This document shows, one piece after another, positions 51,753 through 60,441 of a DNA stretch of 64,000 nucleotides (position 1 is the stretch's first letter; each line of letters starts with the position of its first letter). The position numbers and the translations under genes were made by a program. The notes below the pieces were generated by a model. That model was not told the DNA's origin. It made no database searches and saw only the letters and a list, made by a program, of their open reading frames with translations. Where the stretch lies: assembly GCA_016712745.1 (NCBI GenBank), contig JADJQN010000006.1:124001-188000 (forward strand). The letters run 5' to 3'. This stretch comes from Sandaracinaceae bacterium (GTDB taxonomy: Bacteria > Myxococcota_A > Polyangia > Polyangiales > JADJQN01).

Positions 51753-53294
51753 ATGCACGATCCGAAGCTCGCGGAAGAAGCGCTCGCTGAACTCCCGCCC
51801 GACATTGCGACAAGCCCCCTCTTCAGCGGAGATCTCGCGCCGGTTCCCCTAGCGCGTCGCAACTGGACCACGTACAACTTCGCCGCCCTTTGGGTCTCGA
51901 TGGCTCATTGCATCCCGACCTACATGATGGCGGGCGGGCTTATCGCGCAAGGCATGAACTGGTGGCAGGCGCTGCTCACCATCGCAGTCGGCAACATCAT
52001 CGTGCTCGTTCCCATTCTTCTGAACGCGCATCCGGGCACGAAGTACGGATTGCCCTTCCCTGTTTTGGCGCGCGCGTCGTTCGGAACAGCGGGCGCAAAC
52101 ATTCCCGCAGTGCTGCGAGCGATTGTCGCATGCGGTTGGTTTGGCATTCAGACCTTCATCGGCGGGGAGGCCGTGCGCACCTTCGTCGCGACGATTTGGC
52201 CGGGCTTCGAGCACCTGGGCGGCGACGCAAACTTTCTTGGGCTCTCATTATCGAGTGCCATCACGTTCGCGTTCTTCTGGTCCGCAAACATCTACATCAT
52301 CTATCGGGGGATGGACGCGGTGCGCGTGTTCGAGAATTGGGCAGCGCCAATCGTCTTGGTGATGGCGGCGTGGCTCTTGTGGTGGAGCGTGGACCACGCC
52401 AATGGCTTTGGACCGATGCTTACGCAAGCCTCGACCTTCGCCGACTCAGCGGCGTTCTGGAAGGTCTTCGTTCCGTCGGTCACGGGCGTGGTCGGATTCT
52501 GGTCGACTCTGGCGCTGAACATTCCCGATTTCACTCGCTACGGACGCGGACAGAAAGAGCAGCTCATTGGGCAGACCATCGGCCTGCCCACCACGATGAT
52601 CCTATTCTCAGCCATGGGCGTCGCAATCACGAGTGCGGCAAAAGCCATACTCGTTGGCACGCCACTCGATAAGCTTTGGGATCCGGTCTACCTACTCTCG
52701 CAGATCACGTCGCCCGTCGCGCCAGAAGGTCTAAGCGCTCCGCTGATCAGCTCAGGCTCGATGCGATTGTTCGTGGCGGTGATTTCGCTCGTGGGCGTCG
52801 TCATCGCAACCATCTCGGTGAATATCGCCGCAAACGTCGTTAGCCCCGCGAACGATTTCGCAAACCTCGCGCCGCAGCATATCTCGTTCAAGACCGGCGG
52901 TCTAATCACGGGAATCCTCGGCGTTCTGATGCTGCCGTGGAAGTTGATGGCGAGCGCGTCGGTGGTATTTGCGTGGCTCATCGGATACTCGGCGCTGCTC
53001 GGACCCATCGCCGGCGTCATGATCGCCGACTACTGGATCGTGCGTAAGACAGTGCTCGACGTGCCTGACCTCTATCGCGAGAACGGTCAGTATCGCGGGG
53101 TGAACTGGATAGCGGTGTCAGCGCTGGCTGCAGGCATTGCACCAAACATCCCCGGCTTCTTAGTCAGCGTTAGCCTTCTCGACGCAGCGCCCCAGTTTTT
53201 CCTTACGCTCTACACCTACGCATGGTTCGTCGGCGTCTTCATCGCCGGCGGCGTTTACACGCTCGGAATGCGCTTGAGAACACCGCGCCGCTAG
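51753..53294 (+). CDS. NCS1-family nucleobase/allantoin/hydantoin:cation symporter
   Basis: 513 residues with about 12 transmembrane helices. NCS1 signatures: NWTTYNFAALWVSMAHCIPT, IPILLNAHPGTKYGLPFPVL, ARASFGTAGANIPAVLRAIV, ACGWFGIQTFIGGEAV, and LNIPDFTRYGRGQKEQLIGQ. Family members (Mhp1, PucI, CodB relatives) import purines, pyrimidines, allantoin or hydantoins with Na+ or H+. The GxxTxY/'WFGIQTFIGG' segment suits the allantoin/uracil clade. No catabolic gene is adjacent, so the substrate stays open. Confidence 0.9.
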   Translation: MHDPKLAEEALAELPPDIATSPLFSGDLAPVPLARRNWTTYNFAALWVSMAHCIPTYMMAGGLIAQGMNWWQALLTIAVGNIIVLVPILLNAHPGTKYGLPFPVLARASFGTAGANIPAVLRAIVACGWFGIQTFIGGEAVRTFVATIWPGFEHLGGDANFLGLSLSSAITFAFFWSANIYIIYRGMDAVRVFENWAAPIVLVMAAWLLWWSVDHANGFGPMLTQASTFADSAAFWKVFVPSVTGVVGFWSTLALNIPDFTRYGRGQKEQLIGQTIGLPTTMILFSAMGVAITSAAKAILVGTPLDKLWDPVYLLSQITSPVAPEGLSAPLISSGSMRLFVAVISLVGVVIATISVNIAANVVSPANDFANLAPQHISFKTGGLITGILGVLMLPWKLMASASVVFAWLIGYSALLGPIAGVMIADYWIVRKTVLDVPDLYRENGQYRGVNWIAVSALAAGIAPNIPGFLVSVSLLDAAPQFFLTLYTYAWFVGVFIAGGVYTLGMRLRTPRR

Positions 53295-53339
53295 ACAGCA
53301 GGCCGCAGCTTGCTTGGTGGCGGTGCAGTGGGGTAACAG

Positions 53340-53365
53340 GAGATCAAGAGATCAAGAGGAAGGCG
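53340..53365 (+). repeat. Left 26-bp inverted repeat of the GxxExxY cassette
   Basis: This 26-base block contains a tandem AGATCAAG motif. It is the exact reverse complement of 53828-53853. Similarity continues outward and inward (GGGT..ACA on one side, TTGG on the other) to roughly 40 bases with two or three mismatches. Confidence 0.85.
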
Positions 53366-53433
53366 GTTGGGTTCTCTGCGGTTGGCAGCTGGTGGCTACG
53401 CAACGGTTTTGACCTGGGCGCCGACAAAGGAGC

Positions 53434-53841
53434 GTGCGCCCACCTCGCATCTATCGGCATCACCGGCTGTCCGAGCTCATCATTGGCGCAGCGATTGAGG
53501 TACATCGCCAGCTTGGGCCCGGATTGCTTGAGTCTACGTATGGGCGCTGCCTAGGTTGCGAATTGCGACTGCGAGGAGTGCCGTTTCGCGAGCAAGTTGC
53601 TATCCCTGTTCGCCATAAGGGCATTGTCATCGAGTGCAGCTACGTCCTCGATTTCGTCGTCGCGGATACGGTGATCATCGAAGTGAAATCTGTTGCCCAA
53701 CTCGTAGCGGTTCACCAGGCCCAGCTGATGACTTATCTGAAACTGACGTCTTACGAAATCGGACTGCTCGTCAACTTCAACGTCGCAGCGCTTCACCGTG
53801 GCGGCCTTCGCCGAGTTTACAAACCAACGCCTTCCTCTTGA
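53434..53841 (+). CDS. GxxExxY protein framed by inverted repeats
   Basis: 135 residues from GTG 53434. The family motif is in LGPGLLESTYGRCLGCEL (GxxExxY), followed by CSYVLDFVVADTVIIEVKSV, an Asp...Glu-x-Lys arrangement like PD-(D/E)XK nucleases, then HQAQLMTYLKLTSYEIGLLV NFN. GxxExxY proteins are small, occur erratically and in multiple copies in many genomes; their function is unproven. The last codons (PTPSS-stop) lie inside the right copy of a 26-bp inverted repeat whose left copy is 68 bases upstream of the start. It lies between an NCS1 transporter and a TPR lipoprotein and is probably an inserted cassette. Confidence 0.85.
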   Translation: MRPPRIYRHHRLSELIIGAAIEVHRQLGPGLLESTYGRCLGCELRLRGVPFREQVAIPVRHKGIVIECSYVLDFVVADTVIIEVKSVAQLVAVHQAQLMTYLKLTSYEIGLLVNFNVAALHRGGLRRVYKPTPSS

Positions 53842-53853
53842 TCTCTTGATCTC
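53828..53853 (-). repeat. Right 26-bp inverted repeat of the GxxExxY cassette
   Basis: Exact reverse complement of 53340-53365. It overlaps the last codons and stop of the GxxExxY gene, so the repeat is part of the unit rather than chance flanking sequence. Confidence 0.85.
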
Positions 53854-53912
53854 TTGTCAACCCAAGCTTCGGAGCGCGGAGCGACAAGCGCGGCTTCACT
53901 GTAGACCACGAC

Positions 53913-54959
53913 CTAGCGCGAAGCGGCGGATTCGGCGGCGCGGATTTTTTCGCGGGCGTCGGCCGCGTGGTCGCCGCGGGGTTCGAGTTGCAAATACGCG
54001 CGCCAGTGTTCAATGGCTTCAGCGTAGGCCTGACGCCCGGCTAGCATGTTGGCGAGCAGGTAGTGGGCAGTGGCGTAGCGCGCGTCAAGCACGATGGCCT
54101 GCGCCAAGCTTGCCTCGGCCCCCGGGCGGTCGTTCGCGGCACGTTGCGCGAGTGCTAGCTCCGAGAGGAGCGCGGGCGTCGGACCGTCATCACCCGCGGC
54201 GATAGCAGCCTGCACGGCGCGCACGGCGCTCTCGCCTTCGCCGGCGCGGCGAAAACCGTTTCCAATCGCTAGCAGCGCCGCACGATCACCACGAGCGAGA
54301 GGTAGCGCGGCTCGGAACGCGCGAACCGCTTCCTCGTTGCGCGTGAGGTGCACGAGCAGCAGGCCGTAGTTAACTCGGGGCATTGCGGCGCGCGGCGCAT
54401 CCTCGATTGTAGTTTCATAGGCGGCTAGCGCTTCACTTGTGTCGCCGTGCTCCTCAAGCGCCATCGCGAGATTGAAGCGCGCCGAGGCGAAGCGCGGACG
54501 CATGCGAACCGCTTCCTGCAGTGTGCGAATCGCTTGCACGAGCTCGCCCTCCTCGCGCAAGAGCGCCCCCAAGTTGTTAGCGGCTTCCGCAAAAGTGGTA
54601 TCGATGGAGAGCGCTGCCCGATACTCACGCATGGCGCCTTGCGCATCGTTCTGCAGCTCGAGTGCAAGGCCGAGGTCCAAGTGGGCCCGCGTATCGTTTG
54701 CGTGGCCCCGTAGGTACTCGCGTAACTCGCGCGCGGCTTCGACGCCGTTGCCGGCGGCCAGGAGTTGCTCGGCGTGCAGGACTTCCGGCGTGGCCGGCGG
54801 ACCGCTTTGCGCCTCCGGTGCAGCCTCGTCCTCGAAATGCACTTCCGAGTCCACGCTCGACGAATGTCCCTGCGTCGCATTCGACGTGGCTCCGCCGCAT
54901 CCCGAACCGAGCAACATCGCCACCGACAGAAGTCCCCAAACATTACGAGGTACGTTCAC
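53913..54959 (-). CDS. TPR lipoprotein
   Basis: 348 residues. The signal ends in LGSGC (about residues 17-21), with a Ser/Glu-rich linker to about 60. At least seven TPR units follow, for example ARAHLDLGLALELQNDAQGA, AEAANNLGALLREEGELVQA, SARFNLAMALEEHGDTSEAL, MPRVNYGLLLVHLTRNEEAV and TAHYLLANMLAGRQAYAEAI. Such outer-membrane or periplasmic TPR lipoproteins assemble envelope complexes. The start overlaps the glnD stop by four bases (ATGA), so the two are translationally coupled, although no functional link to nitrogen control is evident. Confidence 0.82.
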   Translation of the reverse strand: MNVPRNVWGLLSVAMLLGSGCGGATSNATQGHSSSVDSEVHFEDEAAPEAQSGPPATPEVLHAEQLLAAGNGVEAARELREYLRGHANDTRAHLDLGLALELQNDAQGAMREYRAALSIDTTFAEAANNLGALLREEGELVQAIRTLQEAVRMRPRFASARFNLAMALEEHGDTSEALAAYETTIEDAPRAAMPRVNYGLLLVHLTRNEEAVRAFRAALPLARGDRAALLAIGNGFRRAGEGESAVRAVQAAIAAGDDGPTPALLSELALAQRAANDRPGAEASLAQAIVLDARYATAHYLLANMLAGRQAYAEAIEHWRAYLQLEPRGDHAADAREKIRAAESAASR

Positions 54960-57673
54960 GCGCTCTCCCCTTCAAGCTCCGCGACCGCACCTTCGGCATC
55001 CAGGAGCGCGATGGTTTCGCGTAACGCGATAGGTAGTTCCGTGAGGCGCGCCGGATCGCTGAGCTTCATCCCCGCAGCATCGGTCACATAGAAGACGTCC
55101 GCAACGCGTAAACCTTCGGTGTTAACCTTGGACAGCGCGATTGTGAGGCCTTGCTCATGGAGCGTGCGAGCGATCGCGTGCAGAAGTCCAACCCTATCGC
55201 GCGTGTAGACATCGACCACGGTGAAGCGCGGCGAGACGCCGTTGTCGACGCGCACTTCGGTGCGCACTGCCGGCCCCTTTCGCGACGCCCACGCGGGAGG
55301 CCTCGGGCGTGCGGCGAGCAGAGCGCTGGCCGTGATCGCCCCACTCAGAATCGCCGACAGATCCGCTTCAAGCTTAGGCATCCAGGCGAGGTCGTCAGGA
55401 GACACGCGGCCGACCCGCCGCACTTGGAACACGTCGAATGCTTCCGCGACTCCGTCTCTGCGCGGGCGGGTGTATATTTGCGCGGCGCTTACGCCGAGTC
55501 GGTTTGCGGTGAGCGCAGCAGTGATATCCGCCAAGAGGCCAGCTTTGTCGTCGGTTAGAACGACTAGCTCTACATCACCGCTTGCTGCGAGCGACGCAGC
55601 GATGTGTACCAGTTTTTCTCCGCGGGCGACGGCAACGTTCGCGTGATTGCGAATCGCGTCGGGGGTATTGGCGAGCAGGTAACGAGCTGGCATCGCGTCA
55701 AGGAACCCACATAGCGCGACACCGTCGCTGCCGCCTGCGAGCTGCGGCCTCAACGACTCGCGTAGCAGAGCCGCGCGCTCGTGCGCGTCAATCGTCGCAT
55801 CGCCGTCGAGCGCAGCGACGACGGAAACGTAGAGATCGTCAAGCATGCGCGCTTTCCACGACGTCATCGCCTTGGGATTGGTCGTCGAAAGATCCGCTAC
55901 GGTAAGCAAATAGAGATCGCGCAGTCGGTCGGCCGAACCAACGAGCCTAGCAACGTCAGCGATGGTCTCAGGGTCACTCGTGTCGCGGCGCATCGCCCAA
56001 TGATAGAGGCTCAAATGTTCGCATATGAGCCAGACGACATGCTCGACATCGAGCGGCGAGAGGCCCAGACGCGGCGCAATCTGCTGCGCCATCTCGGCAC
56101 CCTTCTGCGAATGGTCCTTGCCGCGCGCCTTGCCTATATCGTGCAGCAACACGGCGAGAAAGAGCGGCACGGGCCTCACTGCGTCAGTGGCAAGACTGCA
56201 GGGCAGTGGAAGTTCATTGACGATCTCTCCGCGCGTGATCGATCGGAGGCGGTCCACCGCCGCTACCGAGTGAACGTCAACCGTGTACACATGATAGACG
56301 TCGTGCTGCACACGCCCCGTGACCGATTCGAACTCCGGAATCATCGCCAAGAGGAGCCCCGTCTCGTGAAGCTCAGAAAGGATTGAGCCGCGACGCACCG
56401 GCACGTCGCCAACATGCGTGAGCAAGCGTAAGAAGATTGGCGCACTTTCTGCGGACTCGCGTAGTCGCACGCACCATTGCGGATCGACGGCGGCGTGCAT
56501 GATTGCCTCGCGCGACGCTGAGTGCGGCGGCAGTTCGCGTGAAACCACTTCGTCGTAGAAGCGCAGCGCCAAACACGGATCGCTCGCGAGCTCGTCGACG
56601 TTCTTGAGCGCGATGTGCTCTTCACAAACCACGAGCCCGTGTCCCACATCAAGACGCGAGCTCGCAAAGAGCCGCTTCCGTTTAGGACGCGCGCGCTCAA
56701 CCAAGCGTTCGGACATCTGCGCGACGGTGCGGGCGTAACGATAGTAGGTCTGCATGAACTGCTCGACGCCGAGTGTCTCGCCGTCCGCGAAGCCAAACGC
56801 AGTCGCGAGCTCTTCCTGATCCTCAAAGCTCAGGCGATCTTGGCGACGCGCCGCCTTCAAGTGCAGGCGATTGCGCACACACCACAAGAACTCTTCGGCG
56901 GCCTCCATGTCGAAGGCTTCGCGGGCGTGAAGTGCGCCGCGCTCGACGAGCTCGCCAAGGGTGCCGGCGCCCCATCGCGCACGCGCCGACCAGAGCGCAA
57001 CGTCGAGGTCGCGCAGACCGCCACGTCCCAACTTCACATCGGGTTCAAGCAGATAGAGGGATCCTCCGAACCGTTCGTGCCGGGCGATGGTGTCATCGGT
57101 CATCGCGTCGAGAAAGGTGTCGAGCGCGGGCTCAAAAACGGAACGACGACTCCCCTTCACCAACTCGTCCACGATGCTCCCGTCGCCCGCAACGCGGCGC
57201 AGGTCGACGAGAGTCGTCGCGGTGGGCATGTCAGTGCGAGCAAGCTCCAGCGTCTCTTTCACGCCGCGCACCACGTGGCCTACTGTTACTCCGAGATCCC
57301 ACAGAGGATATAGAACTCCTTCGGCGAGCGACGCGATGTGCGGATCGGACGGATCATCGCAGAGGAAGAGCGCATCGATATCGCTGCGCAAGCCGACACG
57401 CGCGCGCCCCCAACCGCCCACCGCGACCAGCGCGACGCGCCCTTTCGTGGAGCGCCCCTGTTGTCGCGAGGCGGCATCCGAGGCACAGAAAAGCGCGCTA
57501 AGCAGTCCGTCGAGAATGCGCGAATGCTCACGTGACAATGAGACGCCCGCGCGGCCCGCTCGCGCCGTGTTCTCTAGCGATGTGCGATAGGACTGTAGGT
57601 ACTCGTCGCAGGTCGCGGACAGCGTCGGTGCGAGACGACCCAGATCGATCGTTCGAGACTGTGCAGAAACCAT
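54956..57673 (-). CDS. glnD: [Protein-PII] uridylyltransferase/uridylyl-removing enzyme GlnD
   Basis: 905 residues, full-length GlnD. Order: nucleotidyltransferase domain (GGWGR at residues 86-90, SDID at 97-100), PII-uridylyltransferase helical region (GGLRDLDVALWSARARWGAG), HD phosphohydrolase (AVLLHDIGKARGKDHSQKGA, HD at 511-512), then two ACT domains (LVVLTDDKAGLLADITAALT and VVDVYTRDRVGLLHAIARTL). It adds or removes UMP on PII according to glutamine level and so signals nitrogen status. The NT motif has Arg-Val where most enzymes have Gly-Glu-Leu, a modest deviation. No PII or glnA gene is in the window. Confidence 0.94.
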   Translation of the reverse strand: MVSAQSRTIDLGRLAPTLSATCDEYLQSYRTSLENTARAGRAGVSLSREHSRILDGLLSALFCASDAASRQQGRSTKGRVALVAVGGWGRARVGLRSDIDALFLCDDPSDPHIASLAEGVLYPLWDLGVTVGHVVRGVKETLELARTDMPTATTLVDLRRVAGDGSIVDELVKGSRRSVFEPALDTFLDAMTDDTIARHERFGGSLYLLEPDVKLGRGGLRDLDVALWSARARWGAGTLGELVERGALHAREAFDMEAAEEFLWCVRNRLHLKAARRQDRLSFEDQEELATAFGFADGETLGVEQFMQTYYRYARTVAQMSERLVERARPKRKRLFASSRLDVGHGLVVCEEHIALKNVDELASDPCLALRFYDEVVSRELPPHSASREAIMHAAVDPQWCVRLRESAESAPIFLRLLTHVGDVPVRRGSILSELHETGLLLAMIPEFESVTGRVQHDVYHVYTVDVHSVAAVDRLRSITRGEIVNELPLPCSLATDAVRPVPLFLAVLLHDIGKARGKDHSQKGAEMAQQIAPRLGLSPLDVEHVVWLICEHLSLYHWAMRRDTSDPETIADVARLVGSADRLRDLYLLTVADLSTTNPKAMTSWKARMLDDLYVSVVAALDGDATIDAHERAALLRESLRPQLAGGSDGVALCGFLDAMPARYLLANTPDAIRNHANVAVARGEKLVHIAASLAASGDVELVVLTDDKAGLLADITAALTANRLGVSAAQIYTRPRRDGVAEAFDVFQVRRVGRVSPDDLAWMPKLEADLSAILSGAITASALLAARPRPPAWASRKGPAVRTEVRVDNGVSPRFTVVDVYTRDRVGLLHAIARTLHEQGLTIALSKVNTEGLRVADVFYVTDAAGMKLSDPARLTELPIALRETIALLDAEGAVAELEGESA

Positions 57674-57739
57674 GCGGCCCGGAGTATGGGACCGCCATTG
57701 CGCTCCGGCAACCGTGACATTTCTCTTCGATTTGTTGGG

Positions 57740-58999
57740 CTATCTACCCTGGGCGTAGCGGACGACGCCTTCCGCGATTCCAACCGCGAGCGCATCCCGG
57801 TAGTCATCACGCGCGAGCATCGGAGCCTCAGGCGCTCGTAGTACGAAAGATGCCTCGACGAGTACGGACGGCATTCGCGCGCCGACGAGCACATAGAAGA
57901 GCGCGCTCCGTACACCGCGGTCGTTGAGCGACGGCATGAAGCGCCGTCCCCATGAGAGCGTTGAGTAATGAATGCGCGTAGCGAGCAAGCGCGATTCGGC
58001 GACCTGGTCCTGACGCTGAAGCGATGCGAGCAAGGCCTCAAGCTCGCTGACTTCGTTCTCGCTCGTTCCATTCTCGAGCGCCGCCAAGCGCAACGCCTGA
58101 CGGTCGCCGCTTGTGTCGAGCACGAAAGTTGCGACGCCACCCCGGTCGGCTTCCGTCGGAGAAGCATTTAGATGGATGGAGATGAACAGGTCTGCCTCCA
58201 CAACATTGGCCATCGCGGCGCGCTGCTCAAGCGAGACGAAAGTGTCGTTCTCGCGCGTAAGCATGACGCGCGTTTGCGGGAGCCTGTCGTGAAGGCGAGC
58301 GCGAACCCGCTTTGCGATGTCGAGAACGAGACGCGATTCGCGCAAGCCGGCTTCGCCAGGCGCGCCATGGTCATCGCCCCCATGTCCCGGGTCGAGCATG
58401 ATGAGGCGCAATGCATGCGCAAGCGGCGCGCCGGGAGAGTTCAGCGCCGCGCTCGCGCCGCGCGGGGCCTCGTCAAAGTCGATGATGACTCGGTACGGCT
58501 GGGGCAAAAAGAAGATGTGATAGCGAGTGGAATCGGCGACTTCGAATGCGACCTCGGCTCCGCCATCCCGAGTGGCGTCGCTGCGAATGCGAGCGACACC
58601 AGCGTGATTCACGCGTAACGATCGCGGGACGTCGGCGCGCAAACGCGCCCTCTCGAAGTGGATGCGTACGCGACCACCCGCGCCGTCTACGGCCGGCGAG
58701 TTGGTCCGCGTAAACGCGGTCGGTCGATCGAAGCGCAGCACGACCCGCGCAGAATTGTGCGCGCCGGCTGCCCCAGTCGGCGCAAGGACGTCGATGCCTT
58801 CCAACACCGCCACTGGCGTGGCTGCGGCCGCAGCCGCGGGAGCTGCTCTCACGGGACCCGCGAGGTTTGGTTGCGGCATCGCGCCTTGTTCGCTCTCGTT
58901 GCACGCACTACACACGAGCATTGCCGCAAGAAGCGCGGCACTGATAGGCTCTCGTTTTCCCAGCGAGCCGACGTGAGCGAAGAAACTCCAACCTATCAA
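57740..58999 (-). CDS. N-acetylmuramoyl-L-alanine amidase (AMIN + Amidase_3) lipoprotein
   Basis: Roughly 419 residues if started at TTG 58999. The frame is open further upstream, but that part is antisense to the YbjN gene. A signal-like stretch (ISAALLAAMLVCSACNESEQ, lipobox CSAC) precedes an Ala/Pro linker. An AMIN domain follows (VVLRFDRPTAFTRTNSPAVD, HIFFLPQPYRVIIDFD), then Amidase_3: LIMLDPGHGGDDHGAPGEAG with the first zinc His, GLRESRLVLDIAKRV with the zinc Glu, and FISIHLNASPT with the third His. It cleaves the amide between MurNAc and the peptide stem, acting in cell separation. The exact start is uncertain because no ATG fits a full signal peptide. Confidence 0.85.
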   Translation of the reverse strand: MIGWSFFAHVGSLGKREPISAALLAAMLVCSACNESEQGAMPQPNLAGPVRAAPAAAAAATPVAVLEGIDVLAPTGAAGAHNSARVVLRFDRPTAFTRTNSPAVDGAGGRVRIHFERARLRADVPRSLRVNHAGVARIRSDATRDGGAEVAFEVADSTRYHIFFLPQPYRVIIDFDEAPRGASAALNSPGAPLAHALRLIMLDPGHGGDDHGAPGEAGLRESRLVLDIAKRVRARLHDRLPQTRVMLTRENDTFVSLEQRAAMANVVEADLFISIHLNASPTEADRGGVATFVLDTSGDRQALRLAALENGTSENEVSELEALLASLQRQDQVAESRLLATRIHYSTLSWGRRFMPSLNDRGVRSALFYVLVGARMPSVLVEASFVLRAPEAPMLARDDYRDALAVGIAEGVVRYAQGR

Positions 59000-59434
59000 G
59001 ACCGGAAGAGTGGCCGCGTGTATCGCGATGCCACGGAGATGGTGAACGACTACCTGCGACGTTTCGGCGAATCGGTGAAGGTCGAGCTGGATCCGCTGGA
59101 CGAAGATGGATACACGGACATCCGCCGTGGCTCGGCGACTGTTGGCGTCAATGTCCTCGAAGAGCACGGGATTCTTCTCTTTCTCTCGCGCATCATGGAC
59201 GTGCCCCGCGAAGGACGGGAGAATTTCTACCGGCGCCTGCTCGAGCTCAATTTTCTCGTAACCAGCGACGCGGCGTTCGCAATCGACAAGGATCGCGACG
59301 CGGTTTACCTGCGAGCGCTGCGGCGCCTGAGCGGCCTCGACTACGAAGAGTTCGAAGACCTGCTGCACACCATCGCTGGCATCGCCGACGAGTGGGACGA
59401 TAGGCTCCACGAGCTTTTTCCATCGAAGAACTAG
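58973..59434 (+). CDS. YbjN-domain protein
   Basis: 153 residues from GTG 58973. The YbjN/type III secretion chaperone-like fold is suggested by MVNDYLRRFGESVKVELDPL, GVNVLEEHGILLFLSRIMDV, ENFYRRLLELNFLVTSDAAF and VYLRALRRLSGLDYEEFEDL. Such proteins are small alpha/beta dimers of unknown role, in E. coli linked to stress and motility. The start overlaps the divergent amidase gene by up to 27 bases, depending on that gene's true start. Confidence 0.82.
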   Translation: MSEETPTYQDRKSGRVYRDATEMVNDYLRRFGESVKVELDPLDEDGYTDIRRGSATVGVNVLEEHGILLFLSRIMDVPREGRENFYRRLLELNFLVTSDAAFAIDKDRDAVYLRALRRLSGLDYEEFEDLLHTIAGIADEWDDRLHELFPSKN

Positions 59435-59493
59435 GCTCGGCCTCGCGTTTCCTAGCGGCAACGCGTCCGCGGTGTTACTCTCCCTAACCGTTC

Positions 59494-60402
59494 ATGTCCG
59501 AAAACAAGGCCACGTCGATTCAGCCAGGCGCTCCTGGTCCGCAAGCTTCCGATACCGAGGAAGTCGCGCGCGACCACTCCGAGCCGACGCTCAGGACGCC
59601 GTCGATTTCGCCAGCCGACGCCGAGAAGCTCGCATCCAAGTACCAGGCAAGTTGGGATCAGTTCACGCCGACTCCCGAAGGCATGTCGATGGAGCCAGCG
59701 TCGACGTCGGACTCCGGCGCATGGGCGCAGAATAATCTGGCGGGTCGCGCGAGCGATCCTGCGACCGATGGAAAGATCGATCCCGATCAGACCGGACGCG
59801 TGTCAGCCGTTCCGATGTCGAGCGCCAAGCGAAGTCCGATTGTGTGGGGCGCCGCCGCAGCTGGTGCCATCGTTCTTCTGCTTCTCATTTCGCTCATCCT
59901 TCGCAGTCAGCATAGCGAAGATGGCAGCGAAGAGAACGTGCTGCCCCAGGAACCGGAGAGTACCGAAGCGTTGCGTCCGGAGCCCGTCTTGCCGACGCCC
60001 CAAGCAGCAACACCGAGTTCGCCAAGCCCGACGGCGCCCTCTGTTGAGCAGCCCGCCGCCGCCCCCGCCGCGCCAGCGGTAGTTGCAGCGCCGCCGGTCG
60101 TTGCTGCTCCGGCGGCGCCCGTCGCCGCAGCGCCCGCCGCGCCGCCTGCGTCGGCGGTCGTTTCGCAACCTGCACCGCGCCCTGTTGCGCCTGCAGTTGT
60201 GGCCGCACCAACGCAGCCTCGCGCGACGCCAGTCGCTAGCCCTCGCGCAGCATCCCCGCAAGCCGCAACGCCCGCTCGCGCGACCAGCACCACTGCTGCG
60301 CGCCGCACCGCGCCTGCGCAGGTAGAGCCTGCGGCAACACCCGCTCCGCGTGCGCCGCGACGCCAGCGCGGTGGTTTCATCGCCGACAATCCTTACGAAT
60401 AG
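59494..60402 (+). CDS. Single-pass membrane protein with long Pro/Ala-rich tail
   Basis: 302 residues. The N-terminal ~110 residues are cytoplasmic and polar. One transmembrane helix follows at about 117-136 (VWGAAAAGAIVLLLLISLIL). About 150 residues of Pro/Ala repeats come next (AAPVAAAPAAPPASAVVSQP), then a basic segment and the end RQRGGFIADNPYE. The Pro/Ala spacer is of TonB/periplasm-spanning type. The terminal NPY resembles a C-terminal motif I associate with myxobacterial membrane proteins; its meaning is unknown. Poly-Pro-containing stretches make it a possible EF-P client. Confidence 0.7.
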   Translation: MSENKATSIQPGAPGPQASDTEEVARDHSEPTLRTPSISPADAEKLASKYQASWDQFTPTPEGMSMEPASTSDSGAWAQNNLAGRASDPATDGKIDPDQTGRVSAVPMSSAKRSPIVWGAAAAGAIVLLLLISLILRSQHSEDGSEENVLPQEPESTEALRPEPVLPTPQAATPSSPSPTAPSVEQPAAAPAAPAVVAAPPVVAAPAAPVAAAPAAPPASAVVSQPAPRPVAPAVVAAPTQPRATPVASPRAASPQAATPARATSTTAARRTAPAQVEPAATPAPRAPRRQRGGFIADNPYE

Positions 60403-60411
60403 ATACGCGTA

Positions 60412-60431
60412 GGAGAGGATCTGTCCTCTCC
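60412..60431. terminator. Hairpin between convergent genes
   Basis: A perfect 8-bp stem (GGAGAGGA with TCCTCTCC) around a four-base loop. It lies ten bases past one stop codon and ten before the opposite stop. There is no T-tract. Probably stops transcription in both directions. Confidence 0.5.
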
Positions 60432-60441
60432 GGGTGCTCCC

